Assembly (NCBI GenBank): GCA_019116885.1
Contig: DXAU01000018.1
Location: 1 to 64,000, forward strand
Reading direction: 5' to 3'
Origin: Candidatus Mediterraneibacter pullistercoris
GTDB lineage: Bacteria; Bacillota; Clostridia; Lachnospirales; Lachnospiraceae
DNA length: 64,000 nucleotides
Position numbers and translations under genes: made by a program. This document shows positions 34,869 to 42,680 of the stretch, piece after piece. The notes under the pieces are model-generated. The model searched no databases. It worked only from the letters and a program-made list of their open reading frames with translations, and was not told the DNA's origin. Within the stretch, counting starts at the first letter, position 1; the number at the start of each line of letters is the position of its first letter.

Positions 34869-35864
34869 ATGGCAAAGAGCAGCAACCAGAAAGCAAAAAT
34901 ATTATATCTGATGGAATTGTTCCTGGAACAGACAGACGAGGAGCATCCGCTCTCGCGCAGATGCCTGGAAGAGAAACTTTCTGACATTGGCATCCGTGCA
35001 GAGCGAAAGACTCTGTATAACGATATAGAAACGCTCAAGAGCTTTGGGCTTGATATTGCTTACCGGAAAGAACAGCCGGAGGGATATTATCTCGCACAGA
35101 GGGAGTTTGAACTCCCGGAGCTGAAGCTGCTCGTGGATGCGGTACAGTCTTCGCGATTTATCACGCAGAAGAAATCAGACAGCCTGATCCGCAAGATTGC
35201 GAAGCTTGCCAGCAGATATGAGGCCCGAAGCCTTCAGCGCCAGGTGGTAGTGGCGGACCGTATTAAGGCGATGAACGAGAGTATCTACTATAATGTGGAC
35301 AAACTGCACGCCGCTATTGGCAGAGATGAGCAGATTGTGTTCCGATATTTTGAGTGGACAGTCTCGAAAGAGATTCGTCTGAAAAAAGACGGTGAGAGAT
35401 ACTGCGTGAGTCCGTGGGCCCTGACCTGGGACAATGAGAATTATTATCTGATCGGATATGATATGGAGGCGGGAATTATCAAACATTTCCGCGTGGACAA
35501 GATGCTGCATATTGAGCTGGAAGGGCAGAAGAGGGCCGGAAGAGAGGAGTTCTCTAGATTCGATCTGGCACAGTATACGAAGAGGACTTTCAGCATGTTC
35601 GGCGGAAATGAAGAGACAGTGCGTCTTCGGTTCCATAACAGATTTGTGGGAGTTGTGATTGACCGCTTTGGGAAAGACGTTTCTCTGCGTCCGGATGGGG
35701 AGACGCATTTTACAGCCCGTGTCCAGGTCGCGGTCAGCGAACAGTTCTTTGGCTGGATGACTGGTCTGGGGAGAGACGCGCAGATCCTTTCGCCGCAGTC
35801 TGTAGTCGATGAATACAGGAGACTGCTGGGGGATCTGGAAGACATGTATAAAGACGCAGAATAA
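34869..35864 (+). CDS. WYL-domain transcriptional regulator
   Basis: A 331-residue regulator with an N-terminal winged HTH (~1-75; MELFLEQTDEEHPLSRRCLE, AERKTLYNDIETLKSFGLDI) and a WYL domain (~130-235; VFRYFEWTVSKEIRLKKDGE and YCVSPWALTWDNENYYLIGY) followed by a WCX-type C-terminal extension. WYL domains bind nucleic acid or nucleotide ligands. I prefer ATG 34869, where the family normally begins (MAKSSNQKAKILYLMEL), over the ATG at 34842; neither has a strong ribosome site. Targets are unknown; the adjacent ncRNA is in the same direction but on a separate transcript. Confidence 0.85.
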   Translation: MAKSSNQKAKILYLMELFLEQTDEEHPLSRRCLEEKLSDIGIRAERKTLYNDIETLKSFGLDIAYRKEQPEGYYLAQREFELPELKLLVDAVQSSRFITQKKSDSLIRKIAKLASRYEARSLQRQVVVADRIKAMNESIYYNVDKLHAAIGRDEQIVFRYFEWTVSKEIRLKKDGERYCVSPWALTWDNENYYLIGYDMEAGIIKHFRVDKMLHIELEGQKRAGREEFSRFDLAQYTKRTFSMFGGNEETVRLRFHNRFVGVVIDRFGKDVSLRPDGETHFTARVQVAVSEQFFGWMTGLGRDAQILSPQSVVDEYRRLLGDLEDMYKDAE

Positions 35865-35892
35865 GGAGAAAGATAAGGGGTACAGGTGGAGT

Positions 35893-36699
35893 ATGATGAA
35901 TGGAAATGATATTTTTAATGCAGTACGCAGTTTTGATTTGAAGAATACAGTCAGGGAAATCGGACAGGAAGGCCACATCCTGACACAGACGGAGATCACC
36001 GCCCTGACGGTGACCGCAGCGCTGGGGCTTTTACTGTGTCTGTTCGGCTTTAAGATCATCCGTTTCTGGGCGGCTCTGGCAGGTCTTGTGCTGGGAACCG
36101 CAGTGGGAGCGGGAACGGCGGCGCTCGCTGGCGGTGATGACAGCGTCATATGGATCGCAGGGCTTGTCTGTGGAATCTTGTTGGCGGTGCTTGGGGCTGT
36201 ACTTTACCGGGCGGGGATTTTTCTGGCAGTGTTTACGGCAGTGAGCAGCTTCTGTGCTGCCGTCATCAATCCGCAGGACTGGATATTTGCCGTGATCTGT
36301 CTGGCGGCGGGCATCGCAGCAGCGATCCTGGCAGTCCGCTTTGCGGCTGTACTGACGATATTTGTGACCGCAGTATACGGGGCGGCGGCAGCCGGAACCG
36401 CGGTCTATTATTTACTGCCTGTTGAAGGCAGGCTGATCCATATCGCCCTGTGCATTGTGACCGGAATCATCGGGCTGCTGGTACAGCTGCTGCTGGAATC
36501 AAAGCGCCAGAAGAAAAAGAGCCTTAAGAAAGCGGAAGAGATCCGTGGAGAGAGATCGACTGCCAACGAAGTAGAGCGCGCCCGCGCTATGATGGAAGAA
36601 CTTGAGAGTATGCCGGAAAGCCGGACAGCAGAGGAAGACACGGCGGAAGAGACGAAAGGAACAGAGACAGAGGATCAAGAGCCATCAGATGAAAAATAA
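35893..36699 (+). CDS. Hypothetical membrane protein (DUF4203/TMEM198-like)
   Basis: A 268-residue protein with a short soluble start, then seven or eight hydrophobic segments rich in Gly and Ala (ITALTVTAALGLLLCLFGF, FWAALAGLVLGTAVGAG, IAGLVCGILLAVLGAVLY, and others), and a charged, acidic C-terminal tail of ~60 residues (KRQKKKSLKKAEEIRGERS, then many Glu). The layout resembles the DUF4203/TMEM198 family. Function unknown. The start is at ATG 35893 or the next codon; AGGTGGAG lies just upstream. It follows the WYL regulator by 28 bases and is probably cotranscribed. Confidence 0.75.
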   Translation: MMNGNDIFNAVRSFDLKNTVREIGQEGHILTQTEITALTVTAALGLLLCLFGFKIIRFWAALAGLVLGTAVGAGTAALAGGDDSVIWIAGLVCGILLAVLGAVLYRAGIFLAVFTAVSSFCAAVINPQDWIFAVICLAAGIAAAILAVRFAAVLTIFVTAVYGAAAAGTAVYYLLPVEGRLIHIALCIVTGIIGLLVQLLLESKRQKKKSLKKAEEIRGERSTANEVERARAMMEELESMPESRTAEEDTAEETKGTETEDQEPSDEK

Positions 36700-36802
36700 G
36701 ATGAAAAACAGAAAGTAAAGTCCGTTTTATGACACACATGATCTGATAGGATATATCTGTAGCAAGTTACAGGAGAATCTTTAAGAGAAAGGTGTGTTTT
36801 AC

Positions 36803-36982
36803 ATGTATATCAGAAAATCAGTTTTAAGTGCGTTCACAGCGCTTGCAGGGGTAGTGGTCCTGTCCGTACTTGCCGTTTTATTCTGCTTTGCACAGACAGA
36901 GGTGCCGACGATCGTGTATGCGGCGGCATGGTTCGGCTGTCTTGGCGCGATGCTTGCTTTAGTTACAAAGATTTACCGCTAA
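36803..36982 (+). CDS. Small hypothetical membrane protein (59 aa)
   Basis: Two hydrophobic segments (VLSAFTALAGVVVLSVLAVLF and VYAAAWFGCLGAMLALV) with a short basic end (TKIYR). ATG 36803 is favoured over GTG 36794; AGAAAGG lies upstream. It may be a real small gene between the membrane protein and the PHP gene, with no recognised family. Confidence 0.5.
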   Translation: MYIRKSVLSAFTALAGVVVLSVLAVLFCFAQTEVPTIVYAAAWFGCLGAMLALVTKIYR

Positions 36983-37005
36983 AGTGAAAAGTCCGTGTCT
37001 CCATG

Positions 37006-37035
37006 TTGTCATTAAGTGCCCGGATGATGTATAAT
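37006..37035 (+). promoter_or_regulatory. Promoter for the PHP gene
   Basis: TTGTCA (37006-37011), an 18-base spacer and TATAAT (37030-37035), leaving a leader of ~60 bases. Confidence 0.6.
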
Positions 37036-37102
37036 TAATTCAGAAATAAGAAATATTATCAGGTAAGCATAATGAGAAACAACAGGAAAAGGGGGCTTTT
37101 GC

Positions 37103-37918
37103 ATGAAGATTGATATGCACTGCCACGTAAAAGAAGGTTCGATTGACAGTAAAGTGAGTCTGGACGAGTATATAACGATACTTAAAAACCACGGATTTCA
37201 GGGTATGGTGATCACGGATCATGATACTTATAACGGATACCGGTACTGGAAAGAGCATATAAGAGGAAAGAAGCATACGGATTTTGTAGTGCTCAAGGGA
37301 ATAGAGTACGACACGCGTGATGCCGGACACATTATCGTTATCATGCCCGAGGGCGTGAAGATGAGGCTTCTGGAAATGCGGGGAATGCCGCTTGCGCTGC
37401 TGATCGACCTGGTGCACAGAAACGGCGGAGTGTTAGGACCTGCTCATCCATGCGGAGAAAAATATATGAGTTTTACCAACGCAAGGCGGTACTATCAGTC
37501 CCCGGAGATTATAAAGAGGTTTGATTTCATTGAGACATTCAATAGCTGCGAATCAGAGGAGTCCAATGCCGGTGCGGAAAAGCTGGCGAAAAAGTACGGA
37601 AAAGTCACCACCGGCGGAAGCGATTCCCATAAGCCGGACTGTGTGGGACGCGGATATACAATCCTGCCGGAACCGGTGACATGTGAGACGGAACTCATCT
37701 CCCTGATTCACAAGAAGACTGCGCTCAAAGCAGGAGGCACGCTCTACGAGAAGACAACGAAAGAGAAAATTGGGAAGATCAACAAGCTGCTCGTCTATTC
37801 TTTTTGGGTATATAACAAGAGCGGAGAACTCATGAAACGCCGCGGACGTAATAAAAAAATGGAAGAAGAGCATCCGTTTGATCCCATAGATCCTGTTGAA
37901 CTGTATTATCATTCATAA
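37103..37918 (+). CDS. PHP-domain phosphoesterase
   Basis: A 271-residue protein of the polymerase-and-histidinol-phosphatase (PHP) metal-dependent fold. The metal ligands are visible as IDMHCHVKEG (~3-12), GMVITDHDTYNGY (~35-47), KGIEYDTRDAGHIIV (~68-82), GPAHPCGEKY (~113-122), FIETFNSCESEESN (~141-154) and TGGSDSHKPDCVGRGYT (~171-187). It may hydrolyse a 3',5'- or nucleoside-phosphate; the substrate is not assignable. The start has AAAAGGGGG upstream. The C-terminal ~60 residues are basic and charged. It is convergent with the minus-strand pair beyond. Confidence 0.85.
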   Translation: MKIDMHCHVKEGSIDSKVSLDEYITILKNHGFQGMVITDHDTYNGYRYWKEHIRGKKHTDFVVLKGIEYDTRDAGHIIVIMPEGVKMRLLEMRGMPLALLIDLVHRNGGVLGPAHPCGEKYMSFTNARRYYQSPEIIKRFDFIETFNSCESEESNAGAEKLAKKYGKVTTGGSDSHKPDCVGRGYTILPEPVTCETELISLIHKKTALKAGGTLYEKTTKEKIGKINKLLVYSFWVYNKSGELMKRRGRNKKMEEEHPFDPIDPVELYYHS

Positions 37919-37962
37919 GATCGATGGCGCCCATACGGCGCGGATGCCGTAAAGAAAAGTAA

Positions 37963-38006
37963 AAAAGCTGCCTGTCAGTTATTTGCGTAACTGATAGACA
38001 GCTTTT
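37963..38006. terminator. Bidirectional terminator between the PHP gene and the pqqD-like pair
   Basis: AAAAGCTG... (37963-37981) pairs with 37988-38006 across a 6-base loop, with one mismatch and one G-U pair, A-rich before and TTTT after. The minus-strand gene's stop codon lies in it. Confidence 0.8.
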
Positions 38007-38326
38007 CCGCTTTCCTGTGTCTCGGAGATCATTTTCTGCTTTATCATATATGGCAGGATCGAGCCAAGGAATTTCCCGGGATCGGTCACTGCGATCTGTT
38101 CTCTGCCGAACGGCTGCTTTGCGGTCAGGTCTTTTATGAATGGTTCCAGTTCCAGAGCTGTCATGGCGCCGTTCTTCTTCAGCGCTTTCTTCACCCTGGA
38201 AATGCCTTTTGCGCTGAGCATGTTGGAGAGATCCTGCTGCTGGCGCATCGAGCGCCACATGCCCCACCCGTAGATGATCATGGTGGCAAGGGCGAAAAGG
38301 AGCACGTATGGAATGTATTTGAGCAT
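37979..38326 (-). CDS. Hypothetical protein, one membrane segment plus small helical domain
   Basis: A 115-residue protein. Residues 4-24 (YIPYVLLFALATMIIYGWGMW) form a membrane segment with the rest in the cytoplasm. That part (LSAKGISRVKKALKKNGAMTALELEPFIKDL and LGSILPYMIKQKMISETQ) has the helix pattern of a small winged-helix or similar domain and ends VYQLRK. I do not recognise the family. Its ATG overlaps the stop of the PqqD-like gene by one base (TAATG), so the two are translationally coupled and probably act together. Confidence 0.75.
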   Translation of the reverse strand: MLKYIPYVLLFALATMIIYGWGMWRSMRQQQDLSNMLSAKGISRVKKALKKNGAMTALELEPFIKDLTAKQPFGREQIAVTDPGKFLGSILPYMIKQKMISETQESGKAVYQLRK

Positions 38327-38679
38327 TATTTTCTTTCCTCTCCTTTCCAGAATATAAGATGATTGTCATGCAGAATCTCAAGGAATTTTATAAGCCTTGC
38401 GAGCGGCTTTTCCATTTTTGGAAATTTGCCGTCAAGTTCCTCTGAGAGCTGATGTACGTCTTTCATATCGTCGATGGCGAGCCACACGAAACTTCCGTAG
38501 CCATCCAGCCTGATATCACTTACGCGCGGACGGTGAAAAAATTTCTGCGCGATCCTGTGATAGAAGCCTTTCCACTCGATGAAGACAGTGACTCTGCCGT
38601 TTTCATCTGTTTCGTATTCTACCTCCGGGTTTTTTACAGGAATATAGTCCAGATAGTTTTTATCGTTCTTTTTCTTCAT
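38326..38679 (-). CDS. PqqD-like (RRE-type) peptide-binding protein
   Basis: A 117-residue protein similar to PqqD-family peptide chaperones (PF05402), the RiPP recognition element that presents precursor peptides to radical SAM enzymes. The core is VSDIRLDGYGSFVWLAIDDM (~52-71) followed by KDVHQLSEELDGKFPKMEKP (~72-91) and the closing helix LARLIKFLEILHDNHLIFW. No radical SAM or precursor gene adjoins it. It is coupled to a single-membrane-segment protein. Whether it serves the SCIFF system 23 kb away or another unlinked peptide is unknown. Confidence 0.75.
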   Translation of the reverse strand: MKKKNDKNYLDYIPVKNPEVEYETDENGRVTVFIEWKGFYHRIAQKFFHRPRVSDIRLDGYGSFVWLAIDDMKDVHQLSEELDGKFPKMEKPLARLIKFLEILHDNHLIFWKGEERK

Positions 38680-38794
38680 AATTACAGAGATTCCTCTCTT
38701 CTGTGAAATCTGTCAGCCATTATGGTCCCTGCCGCCGGATACAGGCGTGGCAGGAAAACCTTGCTGCTGAACCATAACATAACACAGAAAGAAA

Positions 38795-38815
38795 CAGCCT
38801 GCAAGAGGCAGGCTG
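38795..38815 (-). terminator. Terminator after the OPT transporter gene
   Basis: On the minus strand, CAGCCTGC and GCAGGCTG form an 8-bp stem with a 5-base loop, followed by TTTCTTT. It lies 20 bases past the stop codon. Confidence 0.75.
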
Positions 38816-38834
38816 CATCTTTTGTGGTGATATC

Positions 38835-40733
38835 TTATTTTTTCTCTTTCTTCATGCAGCGTGTGTAGAGGAAGAACAGGAGAAGGATAAAGATGACAAG
38901 GCTGGCCCACTGCGGCAGGCTGAACTTGAGCTGGATTACTTGATCCACACCTGCAACAGCCAGGATAGCCAGGACGATGCCCATGATACCCTCGCCGGCG
39001 ATCAGACCGGATGTAAAGAGGACGCCTTTGTCTGCGCGTTCTTTCTTCTCCTCGTCTGTACCCTTAACCTTGTCCACGATAAAGCGGACAATACCGCCTG
39101 CCATGATACCTGCACTCAGGCTGAACGGCAGGTACATGCCGACTGCAAAAGGCATAACCGGTATTTTGAGGATCTCGATAACAACAGCTACAAAAACTCC
39201 GATGAGTATCAGAGCCCACGGAAGATTTGCATCCATGATACCTTCGACGAGCATCTTCATCATGGTTGCCTGTGCCGCAGGGATCTGTTCACTTCCGTAA
39301 CCCCATGCCTCATTCAGCAGATAGAGAACGCCGCCGATCGCTGCTGCCGCTACGACAACACCGATCATCTCACCGAGCTGCTGCTTCTTCGGCGTAGCGC
39401 CTACGATGAAACCAGTCTTAAGATCCTGTGACGTATCTCCTGCTATTGCTGCAACGATACAGATGATGCCGCCGATAGCGATGGCGCCGACCATGCCGGT
39501 CGTTCCGTCTGTCCCTGTCGCTTTCAGGAGAAGTGTTGCGATGATGAGCGTTGCAATGGCCATACCGGATACCGGGTTGTTGGAAGAACCGATCAGACCT
39601 ACCATACGTGAGGATACGGATGCAAAGAAGAATCCGAAGATCACGATGATGAGAGCGCCAACCGGGTTGACCGGGAATGTCGGAACAAGCCAGATCAGGA
39701 TCACGATAGCGATGATCAGTACAAGCAGTACCGGCATCGGAAGATCCTGCTGCGTACGCAGAGAGTTATCTGTGTGTTTTTTGCTCATGCTTGACATAGC
39801 CTGCTTGAATGTACGCACAATCAGCGGGAATGTCTTGATGAGGCTGATCAGTCCGCCGGCTGCAACGGCTCCGGCGCCGATGTATTTGATATAGTTGTTC
39901 CACAGATCAGATATGCCGCTTGGCTGGGCGAGCATTTCATTGATCGGCATGGTTCCGGGATAGATCGTGGCCTCCCCGCCGAACAGTGCGATCGCAGGCA
40001 TAAGGACGAACCAGCTTAAAGTGCCGCCGGCCAGCATGTAGCTTGAGATCTTAGGACCGCAGATAAAGCCGACGCCGGCAAGCGACGGAAGCACCTGGAT
40101 GCCGATCTGTGATCCTGCATAGCCTTTGAAAGCATATCCGATCTCGCTCGGGAACAGTTTCAGTCCGTCTGCGATCAGTTTGTAAAAAGCGGCAATACCA
40201 AGTCCTGTGAAGACTGTGCCGGCTTTTGATCCGCCTTCTTCACCTGCGAGCAGGACCTCTGCACATGCAGTTCCTTCAGGGAACGGCAGCGTTCCGTGCT
40301 CCTCCACGATGAGAGCCTGACGAAGCGGCACCATAAAGCAGACGCCAAGGATACCGCCGAACAGTGCGATGAGGAAGATCATCATAATGCTTGGGAATTC
40401 GATTTTTCCCTCCTCAGCCCAGAGAAAGAGTGCGGGCAGGGTGAAGATCGCTCCTGCGGCAAGTGATTCGCCGGCAGAACCGATTGTCTGTACAAGGTTG
40501 TTCTCAAGAATGGAGTCCCTGCGGAGGATCACACGGATGATTCCCATGGAAATGACCGCCGCGGGAATAGATGCGGAGATGGTCATACCAACGAGAAGAC
40601 CCAGGTAAGCGTTCGCTGCGCCGAATACAACTGCAAGGATAATACCGATGAGAACAGAAGTTACCGTAAATTCCGGGACGATTTTGTCCGCAGGAATATA
40701 CGGTTTGAACTCATTTTTGTTGTCCATGTTCAT
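38835..40733 (-). CDS. OPT-family oligopeptide transporter
   Basis: A 632-residue protein with about 14-16 membrane segments (PF03169). Typical parts are AANAYLGLLVGMTISASIPAAVIS (~40-63), GEHGTLPFPEGTACAEVLLAGE-like text at ~145-165 (VEEHGTLPFPEGTACAEVL), and SSNNPVSGMAIATLIIATLLL (~395-415). Bacterial relatives take up small peptides or metal-peptide complexes. The start MNMDNKNEFKPYIP has AAAGGA upstream of both ATGs. An extended -10 promoter precedes it. No ligand-binding or peptidase gene is attached. Confidence 0.92.
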   Translation of the reverse strand: MNMDNKNEFKPYIPADKIVPEFTVTSVLIGIILAVVFGAANAYLGLLVGMTISASIPAAVISMGIIRVILRRDSILENNLVQTIGSAGESLAAGAIFTLPALFLWAEEGKIEFPSIMMIFLIALFGGILGVCFMVPLRQALIVEEHGTLPFPEGTACAEVLLAGEEGGSKAGTVFTGLGIAAFYKLIADGLKLFPSEIGYAFKGYAGSQIGIQVLPSLAGVGFICGPKISSYMLAGGTLSWFVLMPAIALFGGEATIYPGTMPINEMLAQPSGISDLWNNYIKYIGAGAVAAGGLISLIKTFPLIVRTFKQAMSSMSKKHTDNSLRTQQDLPMPVLLVLIIAIVILIWLVPTFPVNPVGALIIVIFGFFFASVSSRMVGLIGSSNNPVSGMAIATLIIATLLLKATGTDGTTGMVGAIAIGGIICIVAAIAGDTSQDLKTGFIVGATPKKQQLGEMIGVVVAAAAIGGVLYLLNEAWGYGSEQIPAAQATMMKMLVEGIMDANLPWALILIGVFVAVVIEILKIPVMPFAVGMYLPFSLSAGIMAGGIVRFIVDKVKGTDEEKKERADKGVLFTSGLIAGEGIMGIVLAILAVAGVDQVIQLKFSLPQWASLVIFILLLFFLYTRCMKKEKK

Positions 40734-40778
40734 TCATTCCTTTCTGTATTTTAACGACTTCTTAACGCAGTCTTGACT

Positions 40779-40787
40779 ATTATATCA
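40779..40787 (-). promoter_or_regulatory. Extended -10 promoter for the OPT gene
   Basis: On the minus strand, TGATATAAT is a perfect TGn-TATAAT element about 46 bases before the start codon; the -35 is weak. Confidence 0.5.
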
Positions 40788-40950
40788 CTTGACCATGCTA
40801 AAGGGAAGAAGAAAATTTGGATTTTGTCGAAAAGGTTCTGAATGGAAAAATGCAGCAATATATAAGCGGCTATAATGATAATAGCATGGAATTCATTAGT
40901 GCCAATTTCTGAAAAGTATGTTACACTTTTAGGCATGGGAGGAATCTGTT

Positions 40951-41769
40951 TTGGAAGCATATACGAGTTTTGCGGCGGTGTATGATACTTTTATGGATAA
41001 CGTACCCTATAAGGAGTGGGGGAAACATATATACCGCACACTGTGTGAATATGGCTTGAAAGATGGAATCATACTGGATCTTGGCTGCGGAACGGGAACG
41101 ATGACGGAGATATTGGCAGGATACGGTTTCGATATGATTGGTGTGGACAGTTCGGGAGAGATGCTGGAGCTGGCCGTGGAAAAGCGTATCAGATCCGGAC
41201 ATGATATTCTGTATCTCCAGCAGGACATGAGAGAGTTGGAGCTGTACGGCACGGTCCGGGCAGTGGTGAGTGTTTGTGATTCGGTGAACTATATTACAGA
41301 TCAGGAAGACCTGGAATTAGTATTCCGGCTTGTCAATAATTATCTCGATCCGGGCGGCATATTTCTCTTTGACTTTAATACGGATTATAAATACCGGAAA
41401 GTCATGGGAGACTGCACGATAGCTGAAGACCGCGGCGAGTGCAGTTTTATATGGGATAATTATTATTATGAAGAAGAGCAGATCAATGAGTATGATCTTA
41501 CGCTGTTCATCCGGGAACAGAGCAGCCGTGATGATGGCTGCCTGGGTGAGACAGAGATGTTATATCGGAAATACAAGGAGACACATTACCAGAGAGGTTA
41601 TACCCTGGAAGAGATAAAAAGAATCCTTATAAGCGCAGGCCTCATATTTGAGGCGGCGTATGATGCGGATACTAAAGGAAATCCACAGGATACGAGTGGG
41701 AGAATCTGTGTGATCGCAAGGGAGTCCGGCAAGGGAAAAGACAGCAGAATGTTTAAGGAGGAAAAATGA
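40951..41769 (+). CDS. Class I SAM-dependent methyltransferase
   Basis: A 272-residue methyltransferase. The SAM-binding motif I is IILDLGCGTGTMTEI (~42-56), the acidic motif II loop is GVDSSGEMLELA (~67-78), and the post-motif region is VVSVCDSVNYIT (~101-112) with GGIFLFDFNTDYKY (~130-143). The target is unknown. TTG 40951 is the start, with GGGAGG nine bases upstream; a TATAAT at 40871-40876 may be its -10. Its TGA overlaps the ATG of hslO (ATGA), so it starts the hslO-nadE-molybdopterin run. Confidence 0.88.
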   Translation: MEAYTSFAAVYDTFMDNVPYKEWGKHIYRTLCEYGLKDGIILDLGCGTGTMTEILAGYGFDMIGVDSSGEMLELAVEKRIRSGHDILYLQQDMRELELYGTVRAVVSVCDSVNYITDQEDLELVFRLVNNYLDPGGIFLFDFNTDYKYRKVMGDCTIAEDRGECSFIWDNYYYEEEQINEYDLTLFIREQSSRDDGCLGETEMLYRKYKETHYQRGYTLEEIKRILISAGLIFEAAYDADTKGNPQDTSGRICVIARESGKGKDSRMFKEEK

Positions 41770-42647
41770 AAGACTATATTGTAAGAGCTTCTGCGGCTGA
41801 CGCACAGATTCGTGCATTTGCCGCAGTTACAACAGAACTGACAGAAGAGGCAAGGCGGCGTCACGAAACAAGCCCGGTGGCCACGGCAGCGCTCGGCAGG
41901 CTGCTGACCGGGGGAGCGCTCATGGGAAGCATGATGAAGAACCCGACAGACATGCTGACGATCCAGATCAAGTGTTCAGGGCCGATCCAGGGTCTGACTG
42001 TAACGGCAGACAGCCAGGGGAACGTAAAGGGATATGTATTTGATCCTCAGGTGATGCTGCCGCCCAAGAACCGCAAGCTGGATGTGGGCGGAGCTCTGGG
42101 GCAGGGCGTGCTGACCGTCATCAAAGACATGGGGCTCAAAGAGCCATATTCCGGACAGACGATTTTACAGACTGGCGAGATTGCAGAAGATCTGACGTAT
42201 TATTTCGCCACGTCGGAGCAGGTCCCGTCTTCTGTGGGACTGGGCGTTCTTATGGAGCATGACAATACAGTGCGCTGCGCGGGAGGGTTTATTGTACAGG
42301 TAATGCCATTTATTGAAGATAAGGTGCTGGACAGGCTGGAGCAGAATATCCAGAACCTCCGGCCTGTGACCACTATGCTGGATAACGGGCATACACCCGA
42401 AGAGATGCTCTCTCATGTGCTGGACGGGCTTGACCTGGAGATCACGGACACGATGCCTGTGAAATTTTACTGTAACTGTTCTAAGGAGAGAATCGAGAAA
42501 GCGATCATCAGTGTCGGAAAGAAAGAGATACAGTCGATGATTGACGATGGAAAGGATATTGAGGTGAAATGTCATTTCTGCAATACGGCATATCACTATA
42601 CGGTGGACGAACTGAAAGAATTGCTCAAAAAAGCAAAACGGGCATAA
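41766..42647 (+). CDS. hslO: Redox-regulated chaperone Hsp33
   Basis: A 293-residue Hsp33. The N-terminal domain shows TTELTEEARRRHETSPVATAALGRLL (~20-45) and IKCSGPIQGLTVTADSQGNVKGYV (~68-91); the zinc-binding redox switch is complete: YCNCSKERIEKAI (~236-248) and VKCHFCNTAYHYT (~269-281), giving CxC and CxxC. On oxidation the cysteines form disulfides, zinc leaves and the protein becomes a holdase. It overlaps the upstream methyltransferase by four bases. Confidence 0.96.
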   Translation: MKDYIVRASAADAQIRAFAAVTTELTEEARRRHETSPVATAALGRLLTGGALMGSMMKNPTDMLTIQIKCSGPIQGLTVTADSQGNVKGYVFDPQVMLPPKNRKLDVGGALGQGVLTVIKDMGLKEPYSGQTILQTGEIAEDLTYYFATSEQVPSSVGLGVLMEHDNTVRCAGGFIVQVMPFIEDKVLDRLEQNIQNLRPVTTMLDNGHTPEEMLSHVLDGLDLEITDTMPVKFYCNCSKERIEKAIISVGKKEIQSMIDDGKDIEVKCHFCNTAYHYTVDELKELLKKAKRA

Positions 42648-42680
42648 CTCCGTCCCCAATTGAAAGGAAAGGCGTATAAA

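Noticed and set aside
35175-36149. 324-codon minus-strand frame across the WYL and membrane-protein genes
   Set aside because: It spans two conserved genes in antisense and shows no domain.
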